Assembly (NCBI RefSeq): GCF_018388445.1
Contig: NZ_CP074405.1
Location: forward strand, 3,534,001 to 3,598,000
From: Cellulomonas wangleii
GTDB lineage: Bacteria > Actinomycetota > Actinomycetes > Actinomycetales > Cellulomonadaceae
DNA: 64,000 nucleotides
Direction of reading: 5' to 3'
Shown: one piece after another, positions 1 to 7,310 of the stretch
How positions within the stretch are numbered: the stretch's first letter is position 1
Layout: each line of letters opens with the position of its first letter
Made by a program: the position numbers and the translations under genes
The notes under the pieces: generated by a model
What the model saw: only the letters and a program-made list of their open reading frames with translations
Database searches by the model: none
What the model was told of the DNA's origin: nothing

Positions 1-153
1 GGCGAAACCCTCGCGCAGACCGGTGACCTCCCGCTAGTCTGTCGGTCGTAGTCGCAGTGCATAGCTTGTCCACGTTCTCCGGAGCGGACGACGGCCACCG
101 TGATTCACCGGCCCCGGTCGTCGGGTCCGTAGTAACCGCATGAGGAGAATGAC

Positions 154-357
154 GTGCCCACTGGCATCGTGAAGTGGTTCAACGCTGAGAAGGGCTTCGG
201 CTTCATCGCCCCCGAGGACGGCGGCCCGGACGTCTTCGTCCACTACTCGGCCATCCAGACGCAGGGCTACCGCTCGCTCGAGGAGAACCAGCGCGTGCAG
301 TTCGACGTGCAGGCCGGCCCCAAGGGTCCGCAGGCCTCCAACGTCGCGCCTGCCTGA
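154..357 (+). CDS. cspA: Cold-shock protein, CspA family (67 aa)
   Basis: A single cold-shock domain, an RNA/ssDNA-binding OB fold that acts as an RNA chaperone in the cytoplasm. The protein opens with [15 protein letters not shown] (RNP-1 region, KGFGFI) and continues with DVFVHYSAI (RNP-2, VFVHYS); 67 residues is the normal length. The GTG start at 154 is supported by a purine-rich GAGGAGAA Shine-Dalgarno at about 142-149 and because the conserved domain begins two residues in. It is monocistronic: a strong hairpin follows at 394-426. Bases 1-153 hold its promoter and leader; nothing else is recognisable there. Confidence 0.97.
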   Translation: MPTGIVKWFNAEKGFGFIAPEDGGPDVFVHYSAIQTQGYRSLEENQRVQFDVQAGPKGPQASNVAPA

Positions 358-393
358 GCCACACAGCTCACCGAGCCCTGAGGGGCTCACGCG

Positions 394-426
394 AAGGGCG
401 TCCCGACCACTGGTCGGGGCGCCCTT
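394..426 (+). terminator. Intrinsic terminator of cspA
   Basis: 15-bp inverted repeat (394-408 against 412-426, one G-U wobble) with a 3-nt loop, followed by a short T run. A smaller hairpin (GAGCCC/GGGCTC, about 373-388) precedes it. Position just after the cspA stop fits a terminator. Confidence 0.8.
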
Positions 427-500
427 TCGCCGTTCCGGGGCAGAAGACGCCCCGGCGGGACCGTCCGCCATCACCGGTGCCACGGATCTCGACCACATGG

Positions 501-536
501 TTGTGCGCCTATCTAGTTAGGCGTACTGTCTAGCCC
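501..536 (+). promoter_or_regulatory. Probable leaderless promoter of padR with operator dyad in the spacer
   Basis: TTGTGC (501-506) and TACTGT (524-529) are separated by 17 bp, as for a housekeeping sigma factor. The -10 lies seven bases before the ATG at 537 and no Shine-Dalgarno is visible, so transcription probably begins at or within a base of the start codon. A perfect 6-bp-arm dyad, CGCCTA-N6-TAGGCG, occupies 506-523, almost exactly the spacer. That is where a PadR-type autorepressor would block polymerase. The sequence is seen directly; promoter use and repression are inferred. Confidence 0.5.
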
Positions 537-914
537 ATGCCCCGACACGCCCCACCCCCCGACCCCGAGGCTCCCGGCGACCCCTGGCCCGGCGAGTGGC
601 TGCGGGGGGTGCTGTCGCTGTGCGCGCTGCGCGTCCTGGCGGACGGCCCCACCTACGGCTACGACATCGCCCAGCGGCTCGCGGCCGCCGGCCTGGGTGA
701 CATCAAGGGCGGCACGCTCTACCCGCTGCTCGGGCGGCTGCACGCGGCGGGCCTCCTCGACGAGGAGTGGCGACAGGGTGACGGCGGACCCGGGCGCAAG
801 TACTACGCGCTCACCGCCGCCGGGCGCACCCACCTGCACCACGAGGGCGCGCGCTGGGCGCGCTTCGCCCACCTCACCGAGACGTTCGTGACCGACCAGG
901 AGGCCCACCGATGA
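537..914 (+). CDS. PadR-family transcriptional regulator (125 aa)
   Basis: Winged-helix regulator of the PadR family. Residues about 20-90 carry the family pattern: LRVLADGPTYGYDIAQRL (helix-turn-helix), then GGTLYPLLGRLHAAGLL with the recognition helix, and GRKYYALTAAGR forming the wing. The short form without a long C-terminal dimerisation domain is usual for two-gene PadR/HAAS modules. The last codons overlap the start of the next gene (ATGA at 911-914), so the pair is translationally coupled. A dyad in its own promoter suggests autorepression. The inducer is not evident. Confidence 0.92.
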   Translation: MPRHAPPPDPEAPGDPWPGEWLRGVLSLCALRVLADGPTYGYDIAQRLAAAGLGDIKGGTLYPLLGRLHAAGLLDEEWRQGDGGPGRKYYALTAAGRTHLHHEGARWARFAHLTETFVTDQEAHR

Positions 915-1633
915 GCAGCGACAGCACCTACCTCGCACCGCACGTGACGCCCACCTGGCGCGACGCCTTCGTCCTCGAGCTGCGCCTGCGGGACGTGCGC
1001 GGCGACGCGATCGGCGACGCCCTCGCGGAGGTCGACGCGCACTGCGCCGACTCCGGGCAGGACGCGGCCACGGCGTTCGGCGACCCCGCCGGGTACGCCC
1101 GCGGGCTGACCGACGTGCTGCCCACCCACCGCCGCACGCCGGCGCGGGACGTCGTCGCGGTCGTGCTCCAGACCGCCGGTGTCATGGGGACCGTGTGGTC
1201 GGTGCCGCCGTGGCTGCGCGGCGAGCCCCTGACCGCGTCGACCGGGCCGGTCGTGACCGCGGTCCTGTGCCTCGTGGTCGCGGTCGTGCTCTGCCTCGCG
1301 CCCGCCCGTCCGCTCGGGTGGTTCGCACGGGCACGGTGGTGGCAGGCGGCGCTCGCCGGGGCCGCAGCGACCGTCGCGGTCGTCGCCCCGGGGGCGCTGC
1401 TGCCGAACGCGCCGCTGACGGCGCCCTCCGCGCCGCTCGCCGCGGCGAGCATCCTGCTGCTGGCGGTGGGCGCTGCCGCCCTGTTCCTGGACGGCACCCT
1501 GAACGACGACGTCCGCGGCCCGGGCGACGCCGCACCCCGCCGTCACCCGCGTCTGCGCGCGGCCCTGCTGAGCACCGCCCTGCCGGCGGTCGCGCTGCTC
1601 GTCGCCGGCGGGCTCGCGCTGCTCCCGCTCTGA
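911..1633 (+). CDS. HAAS-domain integral membrane protein (240 aa)
   Basis: The N-terminal ~60 residues match the HAAS signature (WRDAFVLELRLRDV, GDALAEVDAHC, AFGDPAGYARGL), a domain typically encoded beside PadR regulators. The remainder is hydrophobic, with about four to five membrane segments (around 78-95, 105-125, 138-160, 170-190, 215-238). Coupled by ATGA to padR, so it is probably the regulator's target or partner. The family is widespread but its biochemical role is not established. Convergent with the acyltransferase gene that follows. Confidence 0.85.
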   Translation: MSSDSTYLAPHVTPTWRDAFVLELRLRDVRGDAIGDALAEVDAHCADSGQDAATAFGDPAGYARGLTDVLPTHRRTPARDVVAVVLQTAGVMGTVWSVPPWLRGEPLTASTGPVVTAVLCLVVAVVLCLAPARPLGWFARARWWQAALAGAAATVAVVAPGALLPNAPLTAPSAPLAAASILLLAVGAAALFLDGTLNDDVRGPGDAAPRRHPRLRAALLSTALPAVALLVAGGLALLPL

Positions 1634-1670
1634 CGCACCGGGACGGGCCCGCCGCACCGGTGCCGGACCC

Positions 1671-2978
1671 TCAGCGGCTCCAGCGCCGGACGACCAGCCC
1701 CAGCCCCACCGCGAACGTCGCCCCCGCGATCCCCAGGTACGCGCCGTAGGACCGGCGCAGCAGCGGGGCACCGGCGCCCGACGCGGCGGCGACAGCACCG
1801 CCGACGGCGAGGGAGCGCGCGCCCCGGGCACCCAGGGCGTGCAGCGCCAGCGGCGCGGCGGGCACGTGCGCGGCGCCCGCCTCCGCGGCGTACACCTTGA
1901 CCGGCACGCCGTTGAGCGCCTGCTGCCAGATCCCGCGCGCACCGGCCGTCGCCAGGTCCCGGGCGGCACGCTCGCGCATCGCCCGCGTCGTCAGCGGGGC
2001 CGGCGGTCGGTGCCCGCGCTCGGTGAGCGCCCGGGTCACGAGCACACCGGCCACGGACCCGACGGCCAGGCACGCCGCGGCGGGGACGACCCGGCGCGGG
2101 TGCGCCGCCGCCACCAGCACCAGGTACATCTCCGAGGTCACGGGCAGGCTCACCGCCTCCGCGAAGCCCCACACGACCGCGCCGACCATGCCGCCGGGAC
2201 CGGACATCACGCCGCGCAGCACGCGCCACGTCGCGGAGCGCGACGGGACCGGCGGACCGGCCGCCAGCATCCCCTCGATCTGCGCGACCAGCGGCTTCAT
2301 GTCCGTCAGCGTGTGCGGGTCGACGGGGTGCCCGACGCGCACCTCGACCGGGCCGGGCGTGAGCCGCCCCTTCTTGGCCAGCAGCTCGTGCGTCCCGACG
2401 ATCGCCACGGGCAGGATCGGCACGTCGAACTCCTGGGCGATCCGCAGCGCACCGCTGCGGAACCGGCCCAGCCGGCCGTCGGTGGAGCGCGTGCCCTCGG
2501 GGAAGACGAACAGGCTCGACCCGCTGCCCAGCACCTGCGTCGCGCCCTCGATCAGCGACTCGTACCCGCCCCCGCCCTTGCGGCGCACCGGGACGGCCCC
2601 GATCGCGATCTGCAGGAGCCGCGCCTTCCAGGCCGCGTCGAACCAGTAGTCGCCCGCGGCGACGACCACCGGCTTGTAGGGCGCCGGGAACGCGGCGAGC
2701 AGCGCCGGGGTGTCCGCGTGCGACGAGTGGTTGGCGACGACGACCATCGGCTCGTACGGCGCCGCACCGACGACCCGGAACCCGCCGACGAGGTGGAACG
2801 CGCTGCGCCACGCCAGGTGCCGGAGCGCGCCCGCCACGTTGAACCCGGGCGGCAGGCCCACCCGACGACGCAGCCGACGGAACGCCTCGGCCGGGGCGTG
2901 CCCGTGGTGGCCACCGGTACCGGTGGCCACCACGGGCACCGCCTCCGGCCCGTCGGTCCGGGGCTCGTCGGCGCTCAT
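1671..2978 (-). CDS. PlsC-like 1-acyl-sn-glycerol-3-phosphate acyltransferase fused to a membrane domain (435 aa)
   Basis: Transfers an acyl chain in phospholipid synthesis at the membrane. The LPLAT catalytic motif NHSSHAD (HX4D, about residue 81) and FPEGTRS (about 158) are both intact. Residues after about 265 form a separate hydrophobic region with a (W)GFAEAVSLPVTSE stretch that recalls YqaA/DedA-like membrane domains, which is an uncommon extension. The start is ATG at 2978, overlapping the cdsA stop by 4 bp (ATGA); longer in-frame starts would run into cdsA. Codons 14-27 lie in a 42-bp perfect palindrome. Third gene of a phospholipid operon. The acyltransferase class is clear; the exact substrate and the C-terminal domain's role are inferred. 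Confidence 0.88.
   Translation of the reverse strand: MSADEPRTDGPEAVPVVATGTGGHHGHAPAEAFRRLRRRVGLPPGFNVAGALRHLAWRSAFHLVGGFRVVGAAPYEPMVVVANHSSHADTPALLAAFPAPYKPVVVAAGDYWFDAAWKARLLQIAIGAVPVRRKGGGGYESLIEGATQVLGSGSSLFVFPEGTRSTDGRLGRFRSGALRIAQEFDVPILPVAIVGTHELLAKKGRLTPGPVEVRVGHPVDPHTLTDMKPLVAQIEGMLAAGPPVPSRSATWRVLRGVMSGPGGMVGAVVWGFAEAVSLPVTSEMYLVLVAAAHPRRVVPAAACLAVGSVAGVLVTRALTERGHRPPAPLTTRAMRERAARDLATAGARGIWQQALNGVPVKVYAAEAGAAHVPAAPLALHALGARGARSLAVGGAVAAASGAGAPLLRRSYGAYLGIAGATFAVGLGLVVRRWSR
2898..2939. repeat. 42-bp perfect palindrome inside the acyltransferase gene
   Basis: Bases 2898-2918 are the exact reverse complement of 2919-2939 with no spacer; the centre is GGTACC flanked by GGCCACC/GGTGGCC. 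It begins about 39 nt into the acyltransferase coding sequence and encodes VPVVATGTGGHHGH on either strand. It could extrude as a cruciform or fold into a 21-bp mRNA hairpin. Could also be a recent local inversion-duplication or an assembly artefact. Confidence 0.9.
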
Positions 2979-3910
2979 GCCAGCACCCACGCCAGCGGCA
3001 GGACCAGCAGCAACGAGTCCACGCGGTCGAGGAGCCCACCGAACCCGGGCAGCCACGTGCCCGCGTCCTTGACTCCCGCACGCCGTTTCACCATCGACTC
3101 CACCAGGTCACCTCCCACACCACCGAGGACCACCGCCACGACCAGGCCGGCGGAGAACGCACCGAGGACGAGCAGCACGATCGTCCCACCCACGGCGGCC
3201 CCCACCAGACCACCGACGGTCTTGTTGGGGCTGAGCGGCGACAACGGGCGCCGGGCCCACGCGAACCGCCTGAGCCCCTGCCCCCCGCACCACGCGGCGA
3301 CGTCGGTCGCCGCCGCGGCGAAGCACAGCAGGAACGCGTCGGACCCGACCAGCACGAGGTGCGCGAGCGACCAGCACAACCAGATGGAGCCGAACGCGGC
3401 ACCGGTCGCGCGCTCGACGCCCCGGTCGGCGTCCCCGACGAGGACGGCGGGCACGGCGCACAGCAGCGCCACCAGCGGGACCAGCGCCAGCAGCCCGGGG
3501 TCGAGCCACGCGGCCAGGGGGTAGGCGACGGCCAGCACGAGCAGGAGGGCGGTCTCGGGGCGCGGCAGGCGGGTCATCGCCGCGAACTCGCGGACCGCCT
3601 GCAGCGCGAGCAGCGCCGCCAGCAGCGCGGTCGGCCCGGGCCCCAGCCACATCGGGATCCCGATGACCGGCAGGATCAGCGCCCACGTCGTCCAGCGTCG
3701 CCGCAGCTCGGGCCGACGGGAGGCCAGAACGGGCACCGCGGCGACCGCGAGGATCGCGGCGGTGAGGACGAGCAGGAAGACCGCGCGCCCGTCGAGGTCG
3801 AGGTGCCAGGACCCCAGCCGCAGGTCGAGGGCGTACGCGGTGCGGTCCAGACCGGTCCACGCCGCGAGCGGGTCGAGGACGCCCGGCCGTTGCGTCGGCT
3901 CGACGCTCAC
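2975..3910 (-). CDS. cdsA: Phosphatidate cytidylyltransferase (311 aa)
   Basis: Makes CDP-diacylglycerol from phosphatidate and CTP, the branch point for anionic phospholipids. About eight membrane segments are visible; near the C-terminus lies the family signature SMVKRRAGVKDAGTWLPG followed by GGLLDRVDS, with the usual HGG replaced by FGG. Starts GTG at 3910, overlapping the upstream gene's stop by 4 bp, and ends in ATGA overlap with the acyltransferase. So all three genes of the operon are translationally coupled. Chromosomal context (CDP-alcohol transferase plus PlsC) supports a dedicated phospholipid or glycophospholipid module, possibly a second one beside the housekeeping copy. Confidence 0.9.
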   Translation of the reverse strand: MSVEPTQRPGVLDPLAAWTGLDRTAYALDLRLGSWHLDLDGRAVFLLVLTAAILAVAAVPVLASRRPELRRRWTTWALILPVIGIPMWLGPGPTALLAALLALQAVREFAAMTRLPRPETALLLVLAVAYPLAAWLDPGLLALVPLVALLCAVPAVLVGDADRGVERATGAAFGSIWLCWSLAHLVLVGSDAFLLCFAAAATDVAAWCGGQGLRRFAWARRPLSPLSPNKTVGGLVGAAVGGTIVLLVLGAFSAGLVVAVVLGGVGGDLVESMVKRRAGVKDAGTWLPGFGGLLDRVDSLLLVLPLAWVLA

Positions 3911-4512
3911 GCGACGCCCGGCGCGTGACGGATGCGGCGCGCCCGCACGACGGCCGTCAGGACCGATCCGACCACGACGACGACGGCCACGACCGTCAGC
4001 AGCGCGGGCACGGCGGCCCCCACCACGGCGAGCAGGCAGCGCTCCGTCTTGCCGAGGGGGCCACCGTTCAGCCGCGGCGCACCCGCACCGGCGCCGGCCA
4101 GCGAGACGAACGTCGGCAGCGTCGCGGCGACCGTGGCCACGAGCACCCAGGCCAGGGGCGTCAGACCCGCGACGGGGTCACCACCCGTCCGCGCCGCGAG
4201 CACCGCCAGCCCCGCGAACATCAGCAGGTCCGACGCGCGGTCGCCGAGCTCGTTGAGCACGAACCCCCAGGGCCGCGACACCCCGCGGGCGCGGGCCACC
4301 GCACCGTCGAGGTTGGCACCGGCGAGCCGGACCGCCAGCAGCACGAGGGCGGGCAGCCACCACCCCAGGGCCAGCGCGACGCCCGCGAGCGCCGCACCGG
4401 CGACCCCGGCCGCGGTGAAGACGTCGGGTGTCGTCCCGCGTGCCACGGCGCGGTCCACGACGAGGCGCAGCCGCCGGGTGTACCAGGGCTTCAGCGCGTA
4501 CAGCGACGGCAT
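3907..4512 (-). CDS. CDP-alcohol phosphatidyltransferase family protein, variant active site (201 aa)
   Basis: Polytopic enzyme of the family that joins CDP-diacylglycerol (or a CDP-alcohol) to an alcohol. The canonical motif is DxxDGxxAR(x8)GxxxDxxxD. Here it reads ANLDGAVAR, eight residues, then GFVLNELGDRASD, so the first and third aspartates are A and N. As I recall, a known subfamily of this fold carries the same LNE-GD-xSD pattern, so this is probably a distinct enzyme rather than a dead one. Start ATG at 4512 (MPSLYALKP) was chosen over in-frame codons further upstream that would overlap the divergent gene at 4640. First gene of the operon with cdsA and the acyltransferase. Substrate unknown. 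Confidence 0.82.
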   Translation of the reverse strand: MPSLYALKPWYTRRLRLVVDRAVARGTTPDVFTAAGVAGAALAGVALALGWWLPALVLLAVRLAGANLDGAVARARGVSRPWGFVLNELGDRASDLLMFAGLAVLAARTGGDPVAGLTPLAWVLVATVAATLPTFVSLAGAGAGAPRLNGGPLGKTERCLLAVVGAAVPALLTVVAVVVVVGSVLTAVVRARRIRHAPGVA

Positions 4513-4639
4513 GTCGGCGACTGTACCCACCGGCAGGGCGGGCACCGGGTGCCGCGCGCGGCCGTCACCCCCGGCGTGCGGGTGATCCCTGGGCGGACCG
4601 TCCCGGGTCGGACGCCGACCACCCCCTACACTCGGGCCC

Positions 4640-4933
4640 GTGATCTTCAAGGCGGTGGGCGAGGGGCGCCCGTACCCGGACCACGGGCTGACGACGCCCG
4701 CGCAGTGGGCGGACGTGCCACCGCGTCAGGTGCGGCTCGACGAGCTGGTCACGACCAAGCGGAACCTCGACCTCGACGCGCTGCTGGCGGAGGACTCGAC
4801 GTTCTACGGCGACCTCTTCGCCCACGTCGTGGAGTACAAGGGGATCCTGTACCTCGAGGACGGCCTGCACCGCGCGGTGCGCGCCGCCCTCCACCAGCGG
4901 GCCCTGCTGCACGCGCGGGTGCTGGTGCTGTGA
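4640..4933 (+). CDS. VapB-like / conserved actinobacterial small protein (97 aa)
   Basis: Short soluble protein beginning MIFKAVGEGRPYPDHG with a conserved core VRLDELVTTKRNLDLDALL and EDSTFYGDLFAHVVEYKG. Close homologues in actinobacteria are usually labelled VapB-family antitoxins, but no VapC (PIN) toxin is next to it here. The central part (YLEDGLHRAVRAALHQRALLHARVL) looks like a ParB/Srx-like fold, so the antitoxin label may be misleading. Starts GTG at 4640. It sits 34 bp upstream of the LytR_C gene on the same strand, a pairing that probably means co-transcription. Confidence 0.7.
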   Translation: MIFKAVGEGRPYPDHGLTTPAQWADVPPRQVRLDELVTTKRNLDLDALLAEDSTFYGDLFAHVVEYKGILYLEDGLHRAVRAALHQRALLHARVLVL

Positions 4934-4967
4934 CCGCGGGCCGGGGTCGACGGAAGGGCGGGGTCTC

Positions 4968-5630
4968 GTGAGCGACCAGGACCGTGCGCGCGCGCTGCGG
5001 CGCCGGCACATGCACGAGCGGCAGGCCGTGGTGTTCGGCGTGCTGCTCGCCGGCCTGGCGGTGTCCGGTCTCGGCGCGGCCGCGCTGTACACCGACAGCC
5101 TGTCGCTGCCCTTCCTCGAGCGTGAGTTCACGGCGCTGCCGACGGAGGCCGCGGAGGACGTCCGGACGTACTGCCCGCCGGAGGGCGCCCTTCCCGTGGC
5201 GACGAACCAGATCACGGTCGACGTCTACAACGGAGCGGGCATCGACGGCCTCGCGGGCCAGGCCGCGTCCCTGCTGACGGAGCGCGGCTTCGTCATCGGG
5301 CAGACGGAGAACGCGGCGAAGGTCAGCGGTGTCGGGCGCATCATCTACGGCGTCGCCGGCAGCGCGGCGGCGTACACCCTGCAGGCGTACGTGCCCGACG
5401 CGGTCCTGACGCTCGACACCCGGCAGGACGCCCTCGTCGACCTCGTGGTCGGCAGCGAGTTCGTCGGGCTCGCGCCGCAGGAGGAGGTCCTCCTGGACCC
5501 GGCCACGCCGCTCGTCGGGCCCGCGGGCTGCATCCCGTTCCAGGAGTTCGCCGACGCTGCGGCCGAGCAGCCGGCGGCCGAGCAGCCGGCGGCCGAGCAG
5601 CCGGCGGCCGAGCAGCCCGCCGAGGGCTGA
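4968..5630 (+). CDS. Membrane-anchored LytR C-terminal-domain protein (220 aa)
   Basis: One N-terminal membrane helix (about 22-44, AVVFGVLLAGLAVSGLGAAAL) orients a LytR_C domain (about 82-170, starting ITVDVYNGAGIDGLAGQAA) outside the cell. Such domains are found in envelope proteins of actinobacteria, sometimes with LytR-CpsA-Psr ligases, but no LCP domain is present. The tail is a low-complexity AAEQP repeat (four units) that is exact at the DNA level. Start GTG at 4968. Function in envelope assembly is inference. Confidence 0.82.
   Translation: MSDQDRARALRRRHMHERQAVVFGVLLAGLAVSGLGAAALYTDSLSLPFLEREFTALPTEAAEDVRTYCPPEGALPVATNQITVDVYNGAGIDGLAGQAASLLTERGFVIGQTENAAKVSGVGRIIYGVAGSAAAYTLQAYVPDAVLTLDTRQDALVDLVVGSEFVGLAPQEEVLLDPATPLVGPAGCIPFQEFADAAAEQPAAEQPAAEQPAAEQPAEG
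5559..5618 (+). repeat. 15-bp tandem repeat x4 encoding AAEQP
   Basis: Units GCGGCCGAGCAGCCG at 5559, 5574, 5589 and 5604 (last base of the fourth differs). In frame, so copy-number change alters the length of the LytR_C protein's tail without a frameshift. Confidence 0.95.
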
Positions 5631-5692
5631 CGCCCCAGCCCGGGGCGGTACCCGGCGCGGCGCACCGCCCGGACCGCCTGCAGGCGGCGCAC

Positions 5693-5727
5693 CGCCCCGA
5701 GGGCCGCCCGTCGCAGCCCTCGGGGCG
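5693..5727. terminator. Bidirectional terminator between convergent genes
   Basis: Perfect 12-bp inverted repeat, CGCCCCGAGGGC (5693-5704) against GCCCTCGGGGCG (5716-5727), with an 11-nt loop, placed between the stops of the LytR_C gene and uraA. No clear T run on either side. Confidence 0.6.
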
Positions 5728-5733
5728 AGGGCG

Positions 5734-7071
5734 TCAGCGGGTCAGCTCGTCGCCGCCCGGGACGGACGCCGGCGTGGCCGGCTCGTCGTGCGTGCCGCGC
5801 CACCGGGCGACCGCCCGCATGAGGTGGTAGAGCCCGATCGCCACGGCCGTGCCGATCGCGATGCCCTCGAACCGCAGGTCGCCGACGTCCCAGGTGAAGT
5901 TGGCGATGCCCACGATGAGGGCGACGGCGGCCGGCATCAGGTTGACCGGTGCCGAGAAGTCGACGCGGTTCTGCACCCAGATCCGGGCGCCGAGCAGGCC
6001 GATCATGCCGTAGAGCACCGTGGCCGCACCGCCGAGCACACCGGCCGGGATGGTCGCGACGACGGCGCCGAACTTGGGCGACAGGGCCAGCACGAGCGCG
6101 GTCGCGGCGGCCACCCAGTAGGCGGCGGTGGAGTAGACGCGCGAGGCGGCCATCACGCCGATGTTCTCGGCGTACGTCGTGGTGCCGGACCCGCCGCCGG
6201 TGCCGGCGAGCGTCGTGGCCAGGCCGTCGGCCATGAGGGCACGGCCGACCAGCGGGTCGAGGTCCTTGCCGGTCATCGCCGCGACGGACTTCACGTGGCC
6301 CACGTTCTCGGCCACGAGGACCAGCACGACGGGCAGGAACAGGCCGAGCACCGACCAGTCCACCGTGGGGGTGACGAACGGCGGCAGGCCGATCCAGGCG
6401 GCCTCGCGCACCGCGGCGAGGTCGACCTCGCCGCGCACGAGCGCCACGGCGTACCCGACGAGCACCCCGACGAGGATCGACAGCCGGCCCAGCAACCCGC
6501 GGAACAGCACGGTGACCAGCACGATCGCGAGCAGCGTGACGGTCGCCGTCACCGGGGCGGCCCGGAAGCCCGAGCAGGTCCCGTCGGCCTCGCAGGACCC
6601 CCACGCCGCAGGCGCGAGGTTCAGCCCGATGAGCGCCACGATGGTGCCGGTGACGACCGGTGGCATCAGGGCGTCGATCCACCGCGTCCCCGCCAGGTGC
6701 GCGACGATGCCGACCGCGAGCAGGGCCAGACCGGTCACCAGGATGCCGCCGACGGCCACGGACTCGCCCCCGGTGGCGGTGGCGGCGGTGACCGGCGCGA
6801 TGAAGGCGAAGCTCGACCCCAGGTAGCTGGGCAGCCGGTTGCGCGTCACGAGCAGGAACAGCGCGGTGCCCAGCGCCGAGAAGAACAGCGTGGTCTGCGG
6901 GGAGAACCCCGTGATGAGCGGGACGAGGAACGTCGCCCCGAACATGGCGACCACGTGCTGCATGCCGATGCTGACGGTGCGCCCCCAGGCGAGTCGCTCC
7001 TCGGGCGCCACCACCTCACCGGGCAGGACGGTCCGCCCGTCCCCGTGCACGGTCCAGCCCCAGCTGCTCAT
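5734..7071 (-). CDS. uraA: Uracil/xanthine permease, NCS2 family (445 aa)
   Basis: Proton-coupled nucleobase importer of the inner membrane. Twelve to fourteen hydrophobic segments fill the protein. Diagnostic stretches are VAMFGATFLVPLITG near the N-terminus, the substrate-site helix VLVAENVGHVKSVAAMTG (Glu in AEN), and GGSGTTTYAENIGVMAASRV (second conserved Glu), as in UraA-type uracil permeases. Start ATG at 7071 gives MSSWGWTVHGDG; longer upstream frame lacks family similarity. Single gene, divergent from the glycosyltransferase at 7311; the 239-bp gap holds both promoters. Uracil is the likeliest substrate by motif; xanthine or another base is possible. Confidence 0.9.
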   Translation of the reverse strand: MSSWGWTVHGDGRTVLPGEVVAPEERLAWGRTVSIGMQHVVAMFGATFLVPLITGFSPQTTLFFSALGTALFLLVTRNRLPSYLGSSFAFIAPVTAATATGGESVAVGGILVTGLALLAVGIVAHLAGTRWIDALMPPVVTGTIVALIGLNLAPAAWGSCEADGTCSGFRAAPVTATVTLLAIVLVTVLFRGLLGRLSILVGVLVGYAVALVRGEVDLAAVREAAWIGLPPFVTPTVDWSVLGLFLPVVLVLVAENVGHVKSVAAMTGKDLDPLVGRALMADGLATTLAGTGGGSGTTTYAENIGVMAASRVYSTAAYWVAAATALVLALSPKFGAVVATIPAGVLGGAATVLYGMIGLLGARIWVQNRVDFSAPVNLMPAAVALIVGIANFTWDVGDLRFEGIAIGTAVAIGLYHLMRAVARWRGTHDEPATPASVPGGDELTR

Positions 7072-7310
7072 GTCCGCTCCCTCTCCCGTGGTGATGCCGA
7101 CGCGAGGGTAGCGACGCCACGCGCTGCGCAGCAGGGACCGACGTCCGCGGTGGCGGCCCTCGCGACGGCCCGCATCGACGGTCTCGCCCGACGATCCCGG
7201 GTGAGACGCCGGTCCACGCACCGGCGTTGTCCGAAACATTACGGTCTCGTGCTGCGGGCGGACCTCCCGTACCGTGGTCCAGCAGCGCTCACCGACCCGG
7301 GAGAACCTCC

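Noticed and set aside
1839..3524. A plus-strand frame across the acyltransferase and cdsA
   Set aside because: No domain; shares the palindrome peptide with the true gene only because the DNA is self-complementary there.
4640..4933. Half of a toxin-antitoxin pair with the PIN-like gene at 26894
   Set aside because: Genes are 22 kb apart in different operons; no evidence of pairing.
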